This document shows positions 1 through 8,002 of a DNA stretch of 64,000 nucleotides, one piece after another; position 1 is the stretch's first letter, and each line of letters opens with the position of its first letter. The position numbers and the translations under genes are program-made. Under the pieces are notes generated by a model that saw only the letters and a program-made list of their open reading frames with translations, had not been told where the DNA came from and did not search any database. Location of the stretch: positions 1 through 64,000 of the forward strand of contig NZ_FOUG01000001.1 of NCBI RefSeq assembly GCF_900114785.1, given 5' to 3'. This DNA comes from Variovorax sp. OV329. GTDB lineage: Bacteria; Pseudomonadota; Gammaproteobacteria; Burkholderiales; Burkholderiaceae_C.

Positions 1-38
1 CAGGCAAGCCAGCCGCCCAGAACAGCCAAGCTGCTCAT
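1..38 (-). CDS. Possible N-terminus of a leftward gene cut by the window edge
   Basis: An ATG on the minus strand at position 38 opens a frame that stays open to the left edge (MSSLAVLGGWLA...). A GGAG lies 5-8 nt before it. The start is hydrophobic, as in a membrane or exported protein, but only 12 residues are visible. This could be chance. Confidence 0.25.
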   Translation of the reverse strand, partial: MSSLAVLGGWLA

Positions 39-203
39 CTCCGTGCTCCTGCTCTTGCTGTCCCCGTAGGGAGGGAGGCATCCATTACATCTCCTTGGGA
101 GGAATTGAAGGTGAACCCAGTATCGAATCGGCTTGCCGGTGGCACTGCTAATTCTTTGCTACGCGATCCTTAACTTTTCGATAAGCAAGGAGAAACATCA
201 AAC

Positions 204-232
204 TTGTAATGAGACAATTTTCTCATTATGAT
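204..232 (+). promoter_or_regulatory. Promoter with embedded dyad operator, probable TetR site
   Basis: A -35 like TTGTAA (204-209) and a -10 like TATGAT (227-232) are separated by exactly 17 bp. A perfect inverted repeat, TAATGAGA / TCTCATTA with a 6-nt spacer (207-228), fills the gap between them. The downstream operon encodes a TetR regulator, so autorepression through this site is the simplest inference. The predicted transcript would start near 239, which makes the ATG at 228 unusable and supports translation from 267. Confidence 0.65.
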
Positions 233-266
233 TTCATCAACTCACTCTGAGCGAGGAGAGACCGCC

Positions 267-695
267 ATGACGCTGAGCCCGCAGGAAATGAACCGCCTCA
301 TCGACGAGCACTTCGGCCATGAAGCCGCCGACGACGTCGAAGGCGTGCTTGCCACCCTGTCGCCCGAGGTCGTGCACGACGTGGTCGGCTGGCCCACCGG
401 GCCGTCTCGCGGGCGCGAAGGTGCCCGGCCTTTCTATCAGGCGCTGTTCCAGGACCTGTCGGAGAGCCGGGTCGAGCCGGTGCGCCGTCTCTATGGTCCG
501 GACTTCCTGGTCGACGAGTCGATCTGGCGCGGCCGCGCGCCCGGCCGTCCCTTCGGGCTCGAAGGCGGCGACCGGCCGCTGGAGTTCCGCCTGCTGCACG
601 TGATCGAGTTCACCCAGGGCGGCCAGATCGGGCGCGAAAACGTGTGGGTCGACCTGGCGGCCATCCAGGCCCAGTTGCCGCAGAACCGAACATGA
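267..695 (+). CDS. SnoaL/NTF2-like protein
   Basis: 142-residue protein of the nuclear-transport-factor-2-like/SnoaL superfamily, small alpha+beta barrels that often act as cyclases, isomerases or dehydratases on small ligands. The pattern fits: an N-terminal helix (MNRLIDEHF...), then a VVHDVVGW strand, a middle helix with FYQALFQDL, and C-terminal strands with IGRENVWVDLAAI. The start at 267 is preferred to the in-frame ATG at 228 because a GAGGAGAG ribosome site precedes it and 228 lies inside the predicted -10 box. Its stop overlaps the start of the TetR gene (ATGA), so the two are co-transcribed and the substrate of this protein may relate to the TetR ligand. The exact reaction is unknown. 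Confidence 0.75.
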   Translation: MTLSPQEMNRLIDEHFGHEAADDVEGVLATLSPEVVHDVVGWPTGPSRGREGARPFYQALFQDLSESRVEPVRRLYGPDFLVDESIWRGRAPGRPFGLEGGDRPLEFRLLHVIEFTQGGQIGRENVWVDLAAIQAQLPQNRT

Positions 696-1300
696 GCGAC
701 GGAACCCGACGCGCCAACCAGTTGCGGCGCACCCGCAAGGACCTGCTGCAGGCTGCCGCGCGCCTGGCGCGCCAGGGCCGCACGCCCACACTGGAGGAAT
801 GCGCCGAAGAGGCCATGGTGTCGCGCGCCACGGCCTACCGGCACTTCCCGGACCTGTCGGCGCTGCTGATCGAGGCGTCGCTCGACATCTCGACGCCGCA
901 GGCCGAAGAGCTGTTCGCCGATACCCGGTCCGGTGACCCGGTGGTCCGGCTCGATCGGGTGGACGCCGCCTTCCACGACATGACGCTGGAGAACGAGGCC
1001 GCCCTGCGCGTGACGATGGCGCGCTCGCTCGAGGCGGCCAACCGGCGCGGCGGTGCGGAAGTACCGGCGCGGCAGAACCGCCGCAGCCCCCTGATCGATG
1101 CCGCGCTGGAGCCGGCGCGCGCGCAGTTTCGGCCCGGTGCGCTCAAGACCCTGAGCCGGGCGCTGGCGCTGGTGATCGGGCCCGAGGCCATCATCGTGTT
1201 CAAGGACGTGCTGCAGCTCGACGATGCCGAGGCGCGGCGCGTCAAGCGCTGGGCGATCCGCGCGCTGGTCGATGCGGCGCGCAAGCCGGGCGCCAACTGA
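692..1300 (+). CDS. TetR/AcrR-family transcriptional regulator
   Basis: 202-residue repressor. The N-terminal DNA-binding domain (about residues 8-55) has a TetR-type helix-turn-helix: TLEECAEEAMVSRATAYRHFPDL followed by a helical ligand domain. The recognition helix SRATAYRHF is typical of the family. The start is the ATG overlapping the stop of the SnoaL-like gene, so translation is probably coupled. The operon promoter contains a perfect 8-bp dyad at 207-228 that suits autorepression. Its ligand cannot be read from sequence. Confidence 0.85.
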   Translation: MSDGTRRANQLRRTRKDLLQAAARLARQGRTPTLEECAEEAMVSRATAYRHFPDLSALLIEASLDISTPQAEELFADTRSGDPVVRLDRVDAAFHDMTLENEAALRVTMARSLEAANRRGGAEVPARQNRRSPLIDAALEPARAQFRPGALKTLSRALALVIGPEAIIVFKDVLQLDDAEARRVKRWAIRALVDAARKPGAN

Positions 1301-1328
1301 TCCCTCGCGAGAACAAGGGAGCTGGCAC

Positions 1329-1718
1329 ATGCAGGGCTTCGAACAGCGCGAGACGCCGGACATCGCGGCTGGCGGCGCAAGCGGCCGACAGGTGCGCATC
1401 CGCCACCACCCGCGCGACGGAAGCGTGTTCCTCGACGACGACTACCTGGTGCGCGGCGTCGCCGGCGGAATTCTGGTCAAGCTGGTGCGTGAATACCTGG
1501 CCACGGGCCGGCAGGACTTCAGCACGCGCGAGCTTCGCCTGGCGGGCACCGAACTGCGCCTGCCCGAGCTGCACGACAACCTGAGCGTGCGGCTGGGGCT
1601 GTTGCAGCAGCGCCTGCGCGAGCGTGCGGCGCCGCTGCAGCTGGCGCGCACCGGCCGCGGGCGCTTCCGTCTGCAGGTGCACGGCTGCTTGACGCTGTCG
1701 CTCACGCGCATGGCCTAG
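1329..1718 (+). CDS. Conserved-looking small protein, possible winged-helix domain
   Basis: 129 residues, not confidently recognised. The second half (FSTRELRLAGTELRLPELHD then LSVRLGLLQQRLRERAAPLQL and a basic GRGRFRLQV strand) looks like a small winged-helix fold of the kind found at the C-terminus of response regulators, but no receiver domain is present. It starts 28 nt after the TetR stop, with AAGGGAG upstream of the ATG, so it may be the third gene of that operon. There is no signal peptide or membrane segment. Function unknown. Confidence 0.6.
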   Translation: MQGFEQRETPDIAAGGASGRQVRIRHHPRDGSVFLDDDYLVRGVAGGILVKLVREYLATGRQDFSTRELRLAGTELRLPELHDNLSVRLGLLQQRLRERAAPLQLARTGRGRFRLQVHGCLTLSLTRMA

Positions 1719-1772
1719 ACCCGCGATCCTTCGCGCCGGCATGCGAGGTGGCAGGCCGACGCACAATGGGCC

Positions 1773-3164
1773 ATGCAGTCTTCACTCGATGTTGTTGCCG
1801 CGCTATGGCAATCGGCGGCGCTGCCGGCCGAGGCCTTGGGCATGCTCAGGCTCGTGGGCAGCGATCCGGTCTACCCCTCGTCTTTCGCGGTGGGCACCGC
1901 CGCGCAGAGCACCATCACGGCCGCGGCGCTCGCCGCCTGCGAAGTGGGGCATGCGCGCGGCACGCCCCGTCAGGAGGTGAGCGTCGATATGGCGCACGCG
2001 GCCGTGGAGTGCACCGGCTGGTTCAGCCTGGACGGCAAGGTGCCCGAGGTGTGGGATCCGGTCTCGGGCCTGTACCGCTGCGCCGACGGGCATGCGCGCA
2101 TCCATGCCAACTTCGCGCACCACCGCGAGGGCGCGCTGAAGCTGCTGGGCCTGGACCCCGACGTGGCCACGCGCGCCGATGCCGAGGCCGCGCTGCTGGG
2201 GTGGAAGGCCCTGGACTTCGAGGACGCCGCTGCGGCGCAAGGGCTGGTGGCGAGCGCACTGCGCAGCTTCGCGCAATGGGACCAGACGCCGCAGGGCCTG
2301 GCGGTGGCCGCGCAGCCCTTGTTCACGCTGGAGCGCATCGGCGAAGCGCCTGTGCGAGAGTTGCCGCCGCTCGCGGTGGACCGGCGCCCGCTCGACGGCA
2401 TCCGCGTGCTGGACCTGACCCGCGTGCTGGCCGGGCCCGTAGGCGGCAAGGCACTGGCGGCCTACGGTGCGGACGTGATGCTGGTGAACTCGCCGAATCT
2501 GCCCAACATCTCGGCCATTGCCGACACCAGCCGCGGCAAGCTGTCGGTGCATGTGGACCTGGACACCGACGAGGGCCGCGCCGCCATGCGCCAGTTGCTG
2601 GACGATGCGCATGTGTTCGTGCAGGGCTACCGGCCGGGTGGACTGTCGGACCGTGGTTTCGGCCCCGAGGACCTGGCGCGCCTTCGGCCCGGCATCGTCG
2701 CCGTGTCGCTGAGCGCCTACGGCTCGCAGGGACCGTGGGCCGGACGGCGCGGCTTCGATTCACTGGTGCAGACGGCGATGGGCTTCAACGCGGCCGAGGG
2801 CGAGGCCTTCGGCCATGCCGACAAGCCGCGTCCGCTGCCGATGCAGATCCTGGACGAGGCCACCGGCTACCTCATCGCCTTCGGTGCCGCCGCCGCGCTG
2901 TGGCGCCAACAGCGCGAGGGCGGCAGCTGGCTGGTGCGCGTCGCGCTGGCGCAGACCGGGCAGTGGTTGCGCAAGCTGGGCCGCGTGCCGGCGCAGCCGC
3001 AGGGGCCGCGGCCGGACATCGAGCCCTACCTGGAGACCACCGCCTCGGGCTTCGGCGAACTGCGCGCGGTGCGGCACAGTGCGCAGCTGTCGCGCACGCC
3101 TGCGAGATGGGAGCGGCCCTCGATGCCGCCGGGCACGCATCCGCCGCAGTGGCCGGCGGAGTGA
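1773..3164 (+). CDS. CaiB/BaiF (class III) CoA-transferase with unusual domain order
   Basis: 463-residue member of the family III CoA-transferases, which move CoA between carboxylic acids. The usual N-terminal core (PLDGIRVLDLTRVLAGPVGG, then YGADV, and later a GYGSQGPW-like SAYGSQGPWAGRRGFD) appears only after about residue 205. The first 200 residues resemble the family's usual later part (SVDMAHAAVECTG... LYRCADGHARIHANFAHHR). So the order looks permuted. The motif normally carrying the catalytic Asp is not clear to me. It faces the ketopantoate-reductase-like gene tail to tail with only 13 nt between. Substrate unknown. Confidence 0.75.
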   Translation: MQSSLDVVAALWQSAALPAEALGMLRLVGSDPVYPSSFAVGTAAQSTITAAALAACEVGHARGTPRQEVSVDMAHAAVECTGWFSLDGKVPEVWDPVSGLYRCADGHARIHANFAHHREGALKLLGLDPDVATRADAEAALLGWKALDFEDAAAAQGLVASALRSFAQWDQTPQGLAVAAQPLFTLERIGEAPVRELPPLAVDRRPLDGIRVLDLTRVLAGPVGGKALAAYGADVMLVNSPNLPNISAIADTSRGKLSVHVDLDTDEGRAAMRQLLDDAHVFVQGYRPGGLSDRGFGPEDLARLRPGIVAVSLSAYGSQGPWAGRRGFDSLVQTAMGFNAAEGEAFGHADKPRPLPMQILDEATGYLIAFGAAAALWRQQREGGSWLVRVALAQTGQWLRKLGRVPAQPQGPRPDIEPYLETTASGFGELRAVRHSAQLSRTPARWERPSMPPGTHPPQWPAE

Positions 3165-3177
3165 GCGATCGCGCGGC

Positions 3178-4089
3178 CTACTCGTGCTCGCGCTGCTTGC
3201 TCTCGAGCAGCTTCACCAGCACCTGCAGCACGCGATTGGCCGGCGTGGCAATGCCCAGCGCCTGGCCGCGGCGCACCACGTAGCCGTTGAGGTAGTCGAT
3301 CTCGGTGGGCTTGCCGCGCGACAGGTCCTGCGAGGTGGAGGAGTACTGCATCGGCATGCTGCCCGGAAGGCGCTGCACTGCGGCCTCGATGTCGGCGCGC
3401 GAGATGCGGGCGCCATCGGCCTCGCCCACTGCCAGGCACTCTTCGACCACGTCGTGCAGCACCGTGCTCACGCCTTCGCCTTCCGCCACGCGGCCGTAGG
3501 GCAGGTGGGTGATCGCCGAAAGTGCGTTGTAGGCGCAGTTGAGGATCAGCTTGCTCCACAGCGCGCCGCGCACGTTGTCGGAGATCTGCACCTGCGTGCC
3601 CGCCTCGCCCAGCACGCGCGCCGCTTCGTCGCTGCCGGAAGCGGGTTCGATCACCAGTTCGCCGCGGCCATGGTGCTTCACGTGGCCCGGTCCGGCCATC
3701 TCCGTGGCCACGTAGACCACCGCGGCCGCCACCGCCTGCGTGGCGGGCAGCACGGTGCGCAGGCGGTCGGCATTGTCCACGCCGTTCTGCAGGCACAGCA
3801 CCAGCGAATCGGGCGCCAGCCAGGGTGCGAGCAGGCTGCCCGCGGATTCGGTGTCGGGGGATTTCACGCAGAACAGTACCAACTGCGCGCCCTGCACCGC
3901 GCTGGGTTCGGTGCTGGCCTGCAGGTTGACCTGCTCGTCGAAGGCGGCGGTCTGGATGCGCAGACCGCCGCGCTGGATCGCCGCCACGTGCGGCTGGCGG
4001 CCGATCAGCACCACCTCGTGGCCGGCACGCGCCAGCAGGCCCCCGTAATAGCAGCCGACCGCGCCGGCGCCCATGACCACGACTTTCAT
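3178..4089 (-). CDS. 2-dehydropantoate 2-reductase family protein
   Basis: 303-residue NADPH-dependent reductase of the ApbA/PanE family, which reduces ketopantoate to pantoate in coenzyme A synthesis or related 2-oxo acids. A Rossmann motif GAGAVG is at residues 7-12, and the family's central Lys/Asn region (SKLILNCAYNALSAITH) is present in mid-protein. The start at 4089 is chosen because GGAG sits 8 nt upstream and the Rossmann strand begins at once; a longer frame exists but reads through low-quality leader. Many Burkholderiales carry several paralogues, so it may act on a catabolic 2-oxo acid rather than in pantothenate synthesis. Confidence 0.8.
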   Translation of the reverse strand: MKVVVMGAGAVGCYYGGLLARAGHEVVLIGRQPHVAAIQRGGLRIQTAAFDEQVNLQASTEPSAVQGAQLVLFCVKSPDTESAGSLLAPWLAPDSLVLCLQNGVDNADRLRTVLPATQAVAAAVVYVATEMAGPGHVKHHGRGELVIEPASGSDEAARVLGEAGTQVQISDNVRGALWSKLILNCAYNALSAITHLPYGRVAEGEGVSTVLHDVVEECLAVGEADGARISRADIEAAVQRLPGSMPMQYSSTSQDLSRGKPTEIDYLNGYVVRRGQALGIATPANRVLQVLVKLLESKQREHE

Positions 4090-4212
4090 TGTTCGTCTCC
4101 TGGTTTCTTCGAGATGGACTTGCAGGTGCCATACCTGCTCGCCGGCAGGGCCGGATCGCATAGTCTCGCGCAGATCGGGCGGCGCTGCTTGGGCGCCTTG
4201 GGTACCGCTGCT

Positions 4213-5103
4213 TCAGTCCGGCAGCAGGATCGCCCGCTGCGCCTCCACCGTCTCGCGCAGGAAATCCCACACTGCCTTCATGCGCACCAGGCTGCGTGTC
4301 TCGGCCGGCACCGACATCCAGAAGGTGCGCGTGAAGTTCGCCTCCCTGGGCAGCACGCGGCGCAGGCTCTTGTCCTGCTCGGCGATGAAGGCCGGCAGCA
4401 CCGCGATGCCTGCGCCCGCGGTTGTCGCGCGGTGCTGCGCCAGGATGCTGGTGCTGCGCAGCGCGAAGGAGTCGGGCTTGTACAGCTCGTCGAGGTACTG
4501 CAGCTCCTTCGAGAAAAGCAGGTCGTCGACGTAGCTGATGAAGGTGTGGCCGCGCAGGTCCTCGCGGCTGCGGATGGGCGCGTGCTGAGCCAGGTAGTCC
4601 TTCGACGCGTACAGGCGCAGCACGTAGTCGGTCAGCTTGGTCACGACCACCGGCCCGCGCGCCGGCCGCTCCAGCGAGATCACGATGTCGGCCTCGCGCC
4701 GCGAGAGGTGCACCAGGCGCGGCATGGCCAGGAGGTCGATCACGAGCTTGGGATGCGCGGTGGCGAACTGCGCCAGGTGCGGCGCCAGCACCACCGTGCC
4801 GAAACCCTCGGTGGCGCCGATGCGCACCAGGCCCGACAAGCCTTCGTTCGACGCCGGCGCGGCGCTCTCGACGGCACGGAAGGACTCCTCCATGGCCTCC
4901 ACCTGCGGCTGCAGGCGCCGGCCCGCCTCGGTCAGCCTGTGGCCGCCGGCCTCGCGCGAGAAGAGGGCGGTGCCCATCTCCTTCTCCAGCGCCTGGATGC
5001 GGCGCGCCACCGTGGTGTGGTCCACCGACAGCCGCCGCGCGGCGCTGATCAGGGTGCCCGAGCGGGCCAGTTCGAGGAAGTAGCGGAGGTTGTCCCAGTC
5101 CAT
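4213..5103 (-). CDS. LysR-family regulator, probable controller of the valine operon
   Basis: 296-residue LysR-type regulator. The N-terminal winged HTH begins at once ([18 protein letters not shown]..., [20 protein letters not shown]) and is followed by a periplasmic-binding-like effector domain ([15 protein letters not shown]). The longer in-frame extension upstream is rejected because it runs through the operator region. The gene is transcribed away from mmsA across a 119-nt gap holding two related palindromes, the classical arrangement for a LysR activator. Valine catabolism in better-known bacteria is often under other regulator families, so this pairing is notable. The effector is likely an acyl-CoA or branched-chain intermediate, by inference. 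Confidence 0.85.
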   Translation of the reverse strand: MDWDNLRYFLELARSGTLISAARRLSVDHTTVARRIQALEKEMGTALFSREAGGHRLTEAGRRLQPQVEAMEESFRAVESAAPASNEGLSGLVRIGATEGFGTVVLAPHLAQFATAHPKLVIDLLAMPRLVHLSRREADIVISLERPARGPVVVTKLTDYVLRLYASKDYLAQHAPIRSREDLRGHTFISYVDDLLFSKELQYLDELYKPDSFALRSTSILAQHRATTAGAGIAVLPAFIAEQDKSLRRVLPREANFTRTFWMSVPAETRSLVRMKAVWDFLRETVEAQRAILLPD

Positions 5104-5114
5104 CTGGAAGGAGT

Positions 5115-5178
5115 TGCAAATTTGCAGATCGTGGATGCGTATTTGTCTATTGTTATCGCAAATCTGCAAAGCTAGGAT
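5115..5178 (+). promoter_or_regulatory. LysR operators and promoter of the valine operon
   Basis: TGCAAATTTGCA (5115-5126) is a perfect palindrome and CGCAAATCTGCA (5157-5168) a near copy. Their centres are 42 bp apart, four helical turns. A promoter TTGTTA (5150-5155) with 17-nt spacing to TAGGAT (5173-5178) would start near 5185. This places the first palindrome near -65 and the second near -22, where LysR regulators usually have recognition and activation sites. Confidence 0.6.
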
Positions 5179-5222
5179 GGCCGCCTGTTCACACGCAAGC
5201 ACCCCTCCAGGAGACAACAGAC

Positions 5223-6752
5223 ATGGATGCCACCACCACCTCTGCGGCCAGCACGCAGGTCGCCACCGTCAAGCTGCTGATCGGCGGCAAGTTCGTCGAA
5301 TCGAAGACCACCGAATGGCGCAACGTCGTCAACCCGGCCACGCAGGAAGTGCTGGCCCGCGTGCCCTTCGCCACGCAGGAGGAGGTGGACGCCGCCGTGG
5401 CCTCGGCCAAGGAAGCCTTCAAGACCTGGCGCAAGACCGCCATCGGCGCGCGCGCCCGCGTCTTCCTGAAGCTGCAGCAGCTGATCCGCGAGAACATGGG
5501 CGAGCTGGCCGCGATCCTCACGGCCGAGCAGGGCAAGACCCTGCCCGATGCCGAGGGCGACGTGTTCCGCGGCCTGGAGGTGGTGGAGCACGCCTCGGCC
5601 ATCGGCAACCTGCAACTGGGCGAGCTGGCCAACAACGTGGCCACCGGCGTGGACACTTACTCGGTGCTGCAGCCTTTGGGTGTGTGCGCGGGCATCACGC
5701 CCTTCAACTTCCCGGCCATGATCCCGCTTTGGATGTTCCCGATGGCCATCGCCACCGGCAACACCTTCGTGCTCAAGCCGAGCGAGCAGGACCCGATGGT
5801 GACCATGCGCCTGTGCGAGCTGGCACTCGAAGCCGGTATTCCGCCCGGCGTGCTGAACGTGGTGCACGGCGGCGAGAACGTGGTCAACGCCATCTGTGAC
5901 CACAAGGACATCAAGGCGATCTCCTTCGTGGGCTCGACCAAGGTGGGCACGCACGTCTACAACCGCGCCTCGCTGGCCGGCAAGCGCGTGCAATGCATGA
6001 TGGGCGCGAAGAACCACGCCATCGTCATGCCCGACGCGAACAAGGAGCAGACGCTCAACGCGCTGGCCGGTGCGGCCTTCGGTGCGGCGGGCCAGCGCTG
6101 CATGGCGGTGTCGGTGGCGGTGCTGGTGGGCGAGGCGCAGAAGTGGATTCCCGACCTGGTGGCCAAGGCCAAGACGCTGAAGATCGGCGCCGGCACCGAG
6201 AAGGGCGTGGACGTGGGTCCGCTGGTGTCCTGCGCCGCGTATGACCGCGTGAACGGCTTCATCGACCGCGGCGCGGACGAAGGCGCCACGCTGGAACTGG
6301 ACGGCCGCAAGCCCGCGGTGCCCGGCTACGAGAAGGGCAACTTCGTGGGCCCGACGATCTTCTCGGGCGTGAAGCCCGGCATGAGCATCTACGAGCAGGA
6401 GATCTTCGGCCCGGTGCTGTGCGTGGCCGGCGCGGCGGACATCGACGAGGCGATCGAGATGATCAACGCCAACCCCAACGGCAACGGCACGGCGATCTTC
6501 ACGCAGTCGGGCGCGGCGGCGCGCCGCTTCCAGGAAGACATCGACGTGGGCCAGGTGGGCATCAACGTGCCGATCCCGGTGCCGGTGCCGCTGTTCTCCT
6601 TCACCGGCTCGCGCGCTTCCAAGCTGGGCGACCTGGGGCCGTACGGCAAGCAGGTGGTGCTGTTCTACACGCAGACCAAGACGGTGACCGAGCGCTGGTT
6701 CGACGACGAGACGGTGTCGCACGGCGTGAACACGACGATCAGCCTGAAGTGA
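5223..6752 (+). CDS. mmsA: Methylmalonate-semialdehyde dehydrogenase (CoA-acylating)
   Basis: 509-residue aldehyde dehydrogenase that oxidises methylmalonate semialdehyde (from valine) or malonate semialdehyde to propionyl- or acetyl-CoA with NAD+. Visible landmarks are the [16 protein letters not shown] stretch typical of MmsA, KPSEQDP for cofactor binding, FVGSTKVG, and the catalytic Cys293 in GQRCMAVS. Length and motifs match MmsA. GGAG lies 10-13 nt before the ATG. It is the first gene of a four-gene plus-strand valine operon and is divergent from a LysR gene. Confidence in function is high because the other valine genes follow. Confidence 0.92.
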   Translation: MDATTTSAASTQVATVKLLIGGKFVESKTTEWRNVVNPATQEVLARVPFATQEEVDAAVASAKEAFKTWRKTAIGARARVFLKLQQLIRENMGELAAILTAEQGKTLPDAEGDVFRGLEVVEHASAIGNLQLGELANNVATGVDTYSVLQPLGVCAGITPFNFPAMIPLWMFPMAIATGNTFVLKPSEQDPMVTMRLCELALEAGIPPGVLNVVHGGENVVNAICDHKDIKAISFVGSTKVGTHVYNRASLAGKRVQCMMGAKNHAIVMPDANKEQTLNALAGAAFGAAGQRCMAVSVAVLVGEAQKWIPDLVAKAKTLKIGAGTEKGVDVGPLVSCAAYDRVNGFIDRGADEGATLELDGRKPAVPGYEKGNFVGPTIFSGVKPGMSIYEQEIFGPVLCVAGAADIDEAIEMINANPNGNGTAIFTQSGAAARRFQEDIDVGQVGINVPIPVPVPLFSFTGSRASKLGDLGPYGKQVVLFYTQTKTVTERWFDDETVSHGVNTTISLK

Positions 6753-6817
6753 CGGGCCCGGCTGGTGCGCGGTGACGACGCGGAGCGGGCCGCGCACCGC
6801 CACACAATACGAGCACC

Positions 6818-7972
6818 ATGGACTATGAACTGACAGAAGATCAGCGCGCCTTCGCCGACAGCGCGCGCGCGTTCGCCCAGGCCGAGTTCGCGCCCCACGC
6901 TGCGCGCTGGGACGCCGAGGCCTTCTTCCCCAAGGACGCCATCGCCAAGGCCGGCGAGCTGGGCTTCTGCGGCCTCTATGCGCCCGAGCGCGTCGGCGGC
7001 CTGGCGCTGCCGCGGCTGGATGCGGCGCTGGTGTTCGAGGAGATGGCGGCGGTCGATCCGTCGACCACCGCCTTCATCACCATCCACAACATGGCGACCT
7101 GGATGCTGGGCACCTGGGGCACGCCGGCCGTGTGCGAGAAGTGGGGCGAGGACCTGACCAGCGGCCGCAAGCTGGCTTCCTACTGCCTGACCGAACCGGG
7201 CGCGGGCTCCGACGCCGGCTCGCTGAAGACGCGCGCGGAACTGGTGGGCCACGAGTACGTCATCAACGGCGGCAAGGCCTTCATTTCGGGCGCTGGTTCC
7301 ACAGACGTGCTGGTGCTGATGGCGCGCACCGGCGGTGGCGGCGCGGGAGGCATCTCGGCCTTCGCTCTTGCCGCAGACGCGCCCGGCATCAGCTACGGCA
7401 AGAAGGAACACAAGATGGGCTGGAACAGCCAGCCCACGCGCACCATCAGCTTCGACAACGTGCGCATCCCGGCCGACCACCTGCTGGGCAAGGAGGGCGA
7501 GGGCTTCAAGATCGCCATGAAGGGGCTGGACGGCGGGCGCATCAACATCGCCACCTGCTCGGTGGGCGCGGCCCAGGGCGCGCTGGATGCGGCACGCCGC
7601 TACCTGCACGAGCGCCAGCAGTTCGGCAAGCCCTTGGCCAGCTTCCAGGCGCTGCAGTTCAAGCTGGCCGACATGGCGACCGAGCTGGTGGCCGCGCGCC
7701 AGATGGTGCGCCTGGCGGCGAGCAAGCTCGATGCGGGCCATGCGGATGCCAGCACCTACTGCGCCATGGCCAAGCGCTTTGCCACCGATGCGGGCTTCAA
7801 CGTCTGCAACGACGCGCTGCAGCTGCACGGCGGCTACGGCTACCTGGGCGAATTTCCGCTGGAGCGCCTGGTGCGGGATGCGCGGGTGCACCAGATCCTG
7901 GAAGGCACCAACGAGATCATGCGCGTCATCGTCGCGCGAAAATTGCTGGAAGGCGACAGCGACATCCGCTGA
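6818..7972 (+). CDS. Acyl-CoA dehydrogenase, probable isobutyryl-CoA dehydrogenase
   Basis: 384-residue FAD flavoenzyme. It has the family fold: N-terminal helices, a middle beta domain (CLTEPGAGSDAGSLKTRA, KEHKMGWNSQPT), and the C-terminal helical domain with LQLHGGYGYLGEFPLER and ILEGTNEIMR. The Glu of that last motif (about residue 362) is the expected catalytic base, placed as in isobutyryl-CoA dehydrogenases. Its position between mmsA and the 3-hydroxyisobutyryl-CoA hydrolase supports oxidation of isobutyryl-CoA to methacrylyl-CoA in valine breakdown. No methacrylyl-CoA hydratase gene is obvious inside the operon, so that step may be supplied from elsewhere. Confidence 0.85.
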   Translation: MDYELTEDQRAFADSARAFAQAEFAPHAARWDAEAFFPKDAIAKAGELGFCGLYAPERVGGLALPRLDAALVFEEMAAVDPSTTAFITIHNMATWMLGTWGTPAVCEKWGEDLTSGRKLASYCLTEPGAGSDAGSLKTRAELVGHEYVINGGKAFISGAGSTDVLVLMARTGGGGAGGISAFALAADAPGISYGKKEHKMGWNSQPTRTISFDNVRIPADHLLGKEGEGFKIAMKGLDGGRINIATCSVGAAQGALDAARRYLHERQQFGKPLASFQALQFKLADMATELVAARQMVRLAASKLDAGHADASTYCAMAKRFATDAGFNVCNDALQLHGGYGYLGEFPLERLVRDARVHQILEGTNEIMRVIVARKLLEGDSDIR

Positions 7973-8002
7973 GCTTTTCCGCTTCACTGCATCACTTTCT
8001 CA

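Noticed and set aside
228..266. ATG at 228 as start of the SnoaL-like gene
   Set aside because: It lies inside the predicted -10 box and operator; the ATG at 267 has a GAGGAGAG ribosome site.
3026..5119. 697-residue minus-strand open frame
   Set aside because: It runs across the 3' end of the CoA-transferase and two well-recognised minus-strand genes in another frame and looks like high-GC noise.
2815..5175. 786-residue plus-strand open frame
   Set aside because: It is the antisense shadow of the reductase and LysR genes; its composition is His/Arg/Gly-rich with no family motifs.
5172..6803. 543-residue frame opposite mmsA
   Set aside because: Antisense shadow of a clear mmsA gene; no recognisable motif and His/Arg/Ala bias.
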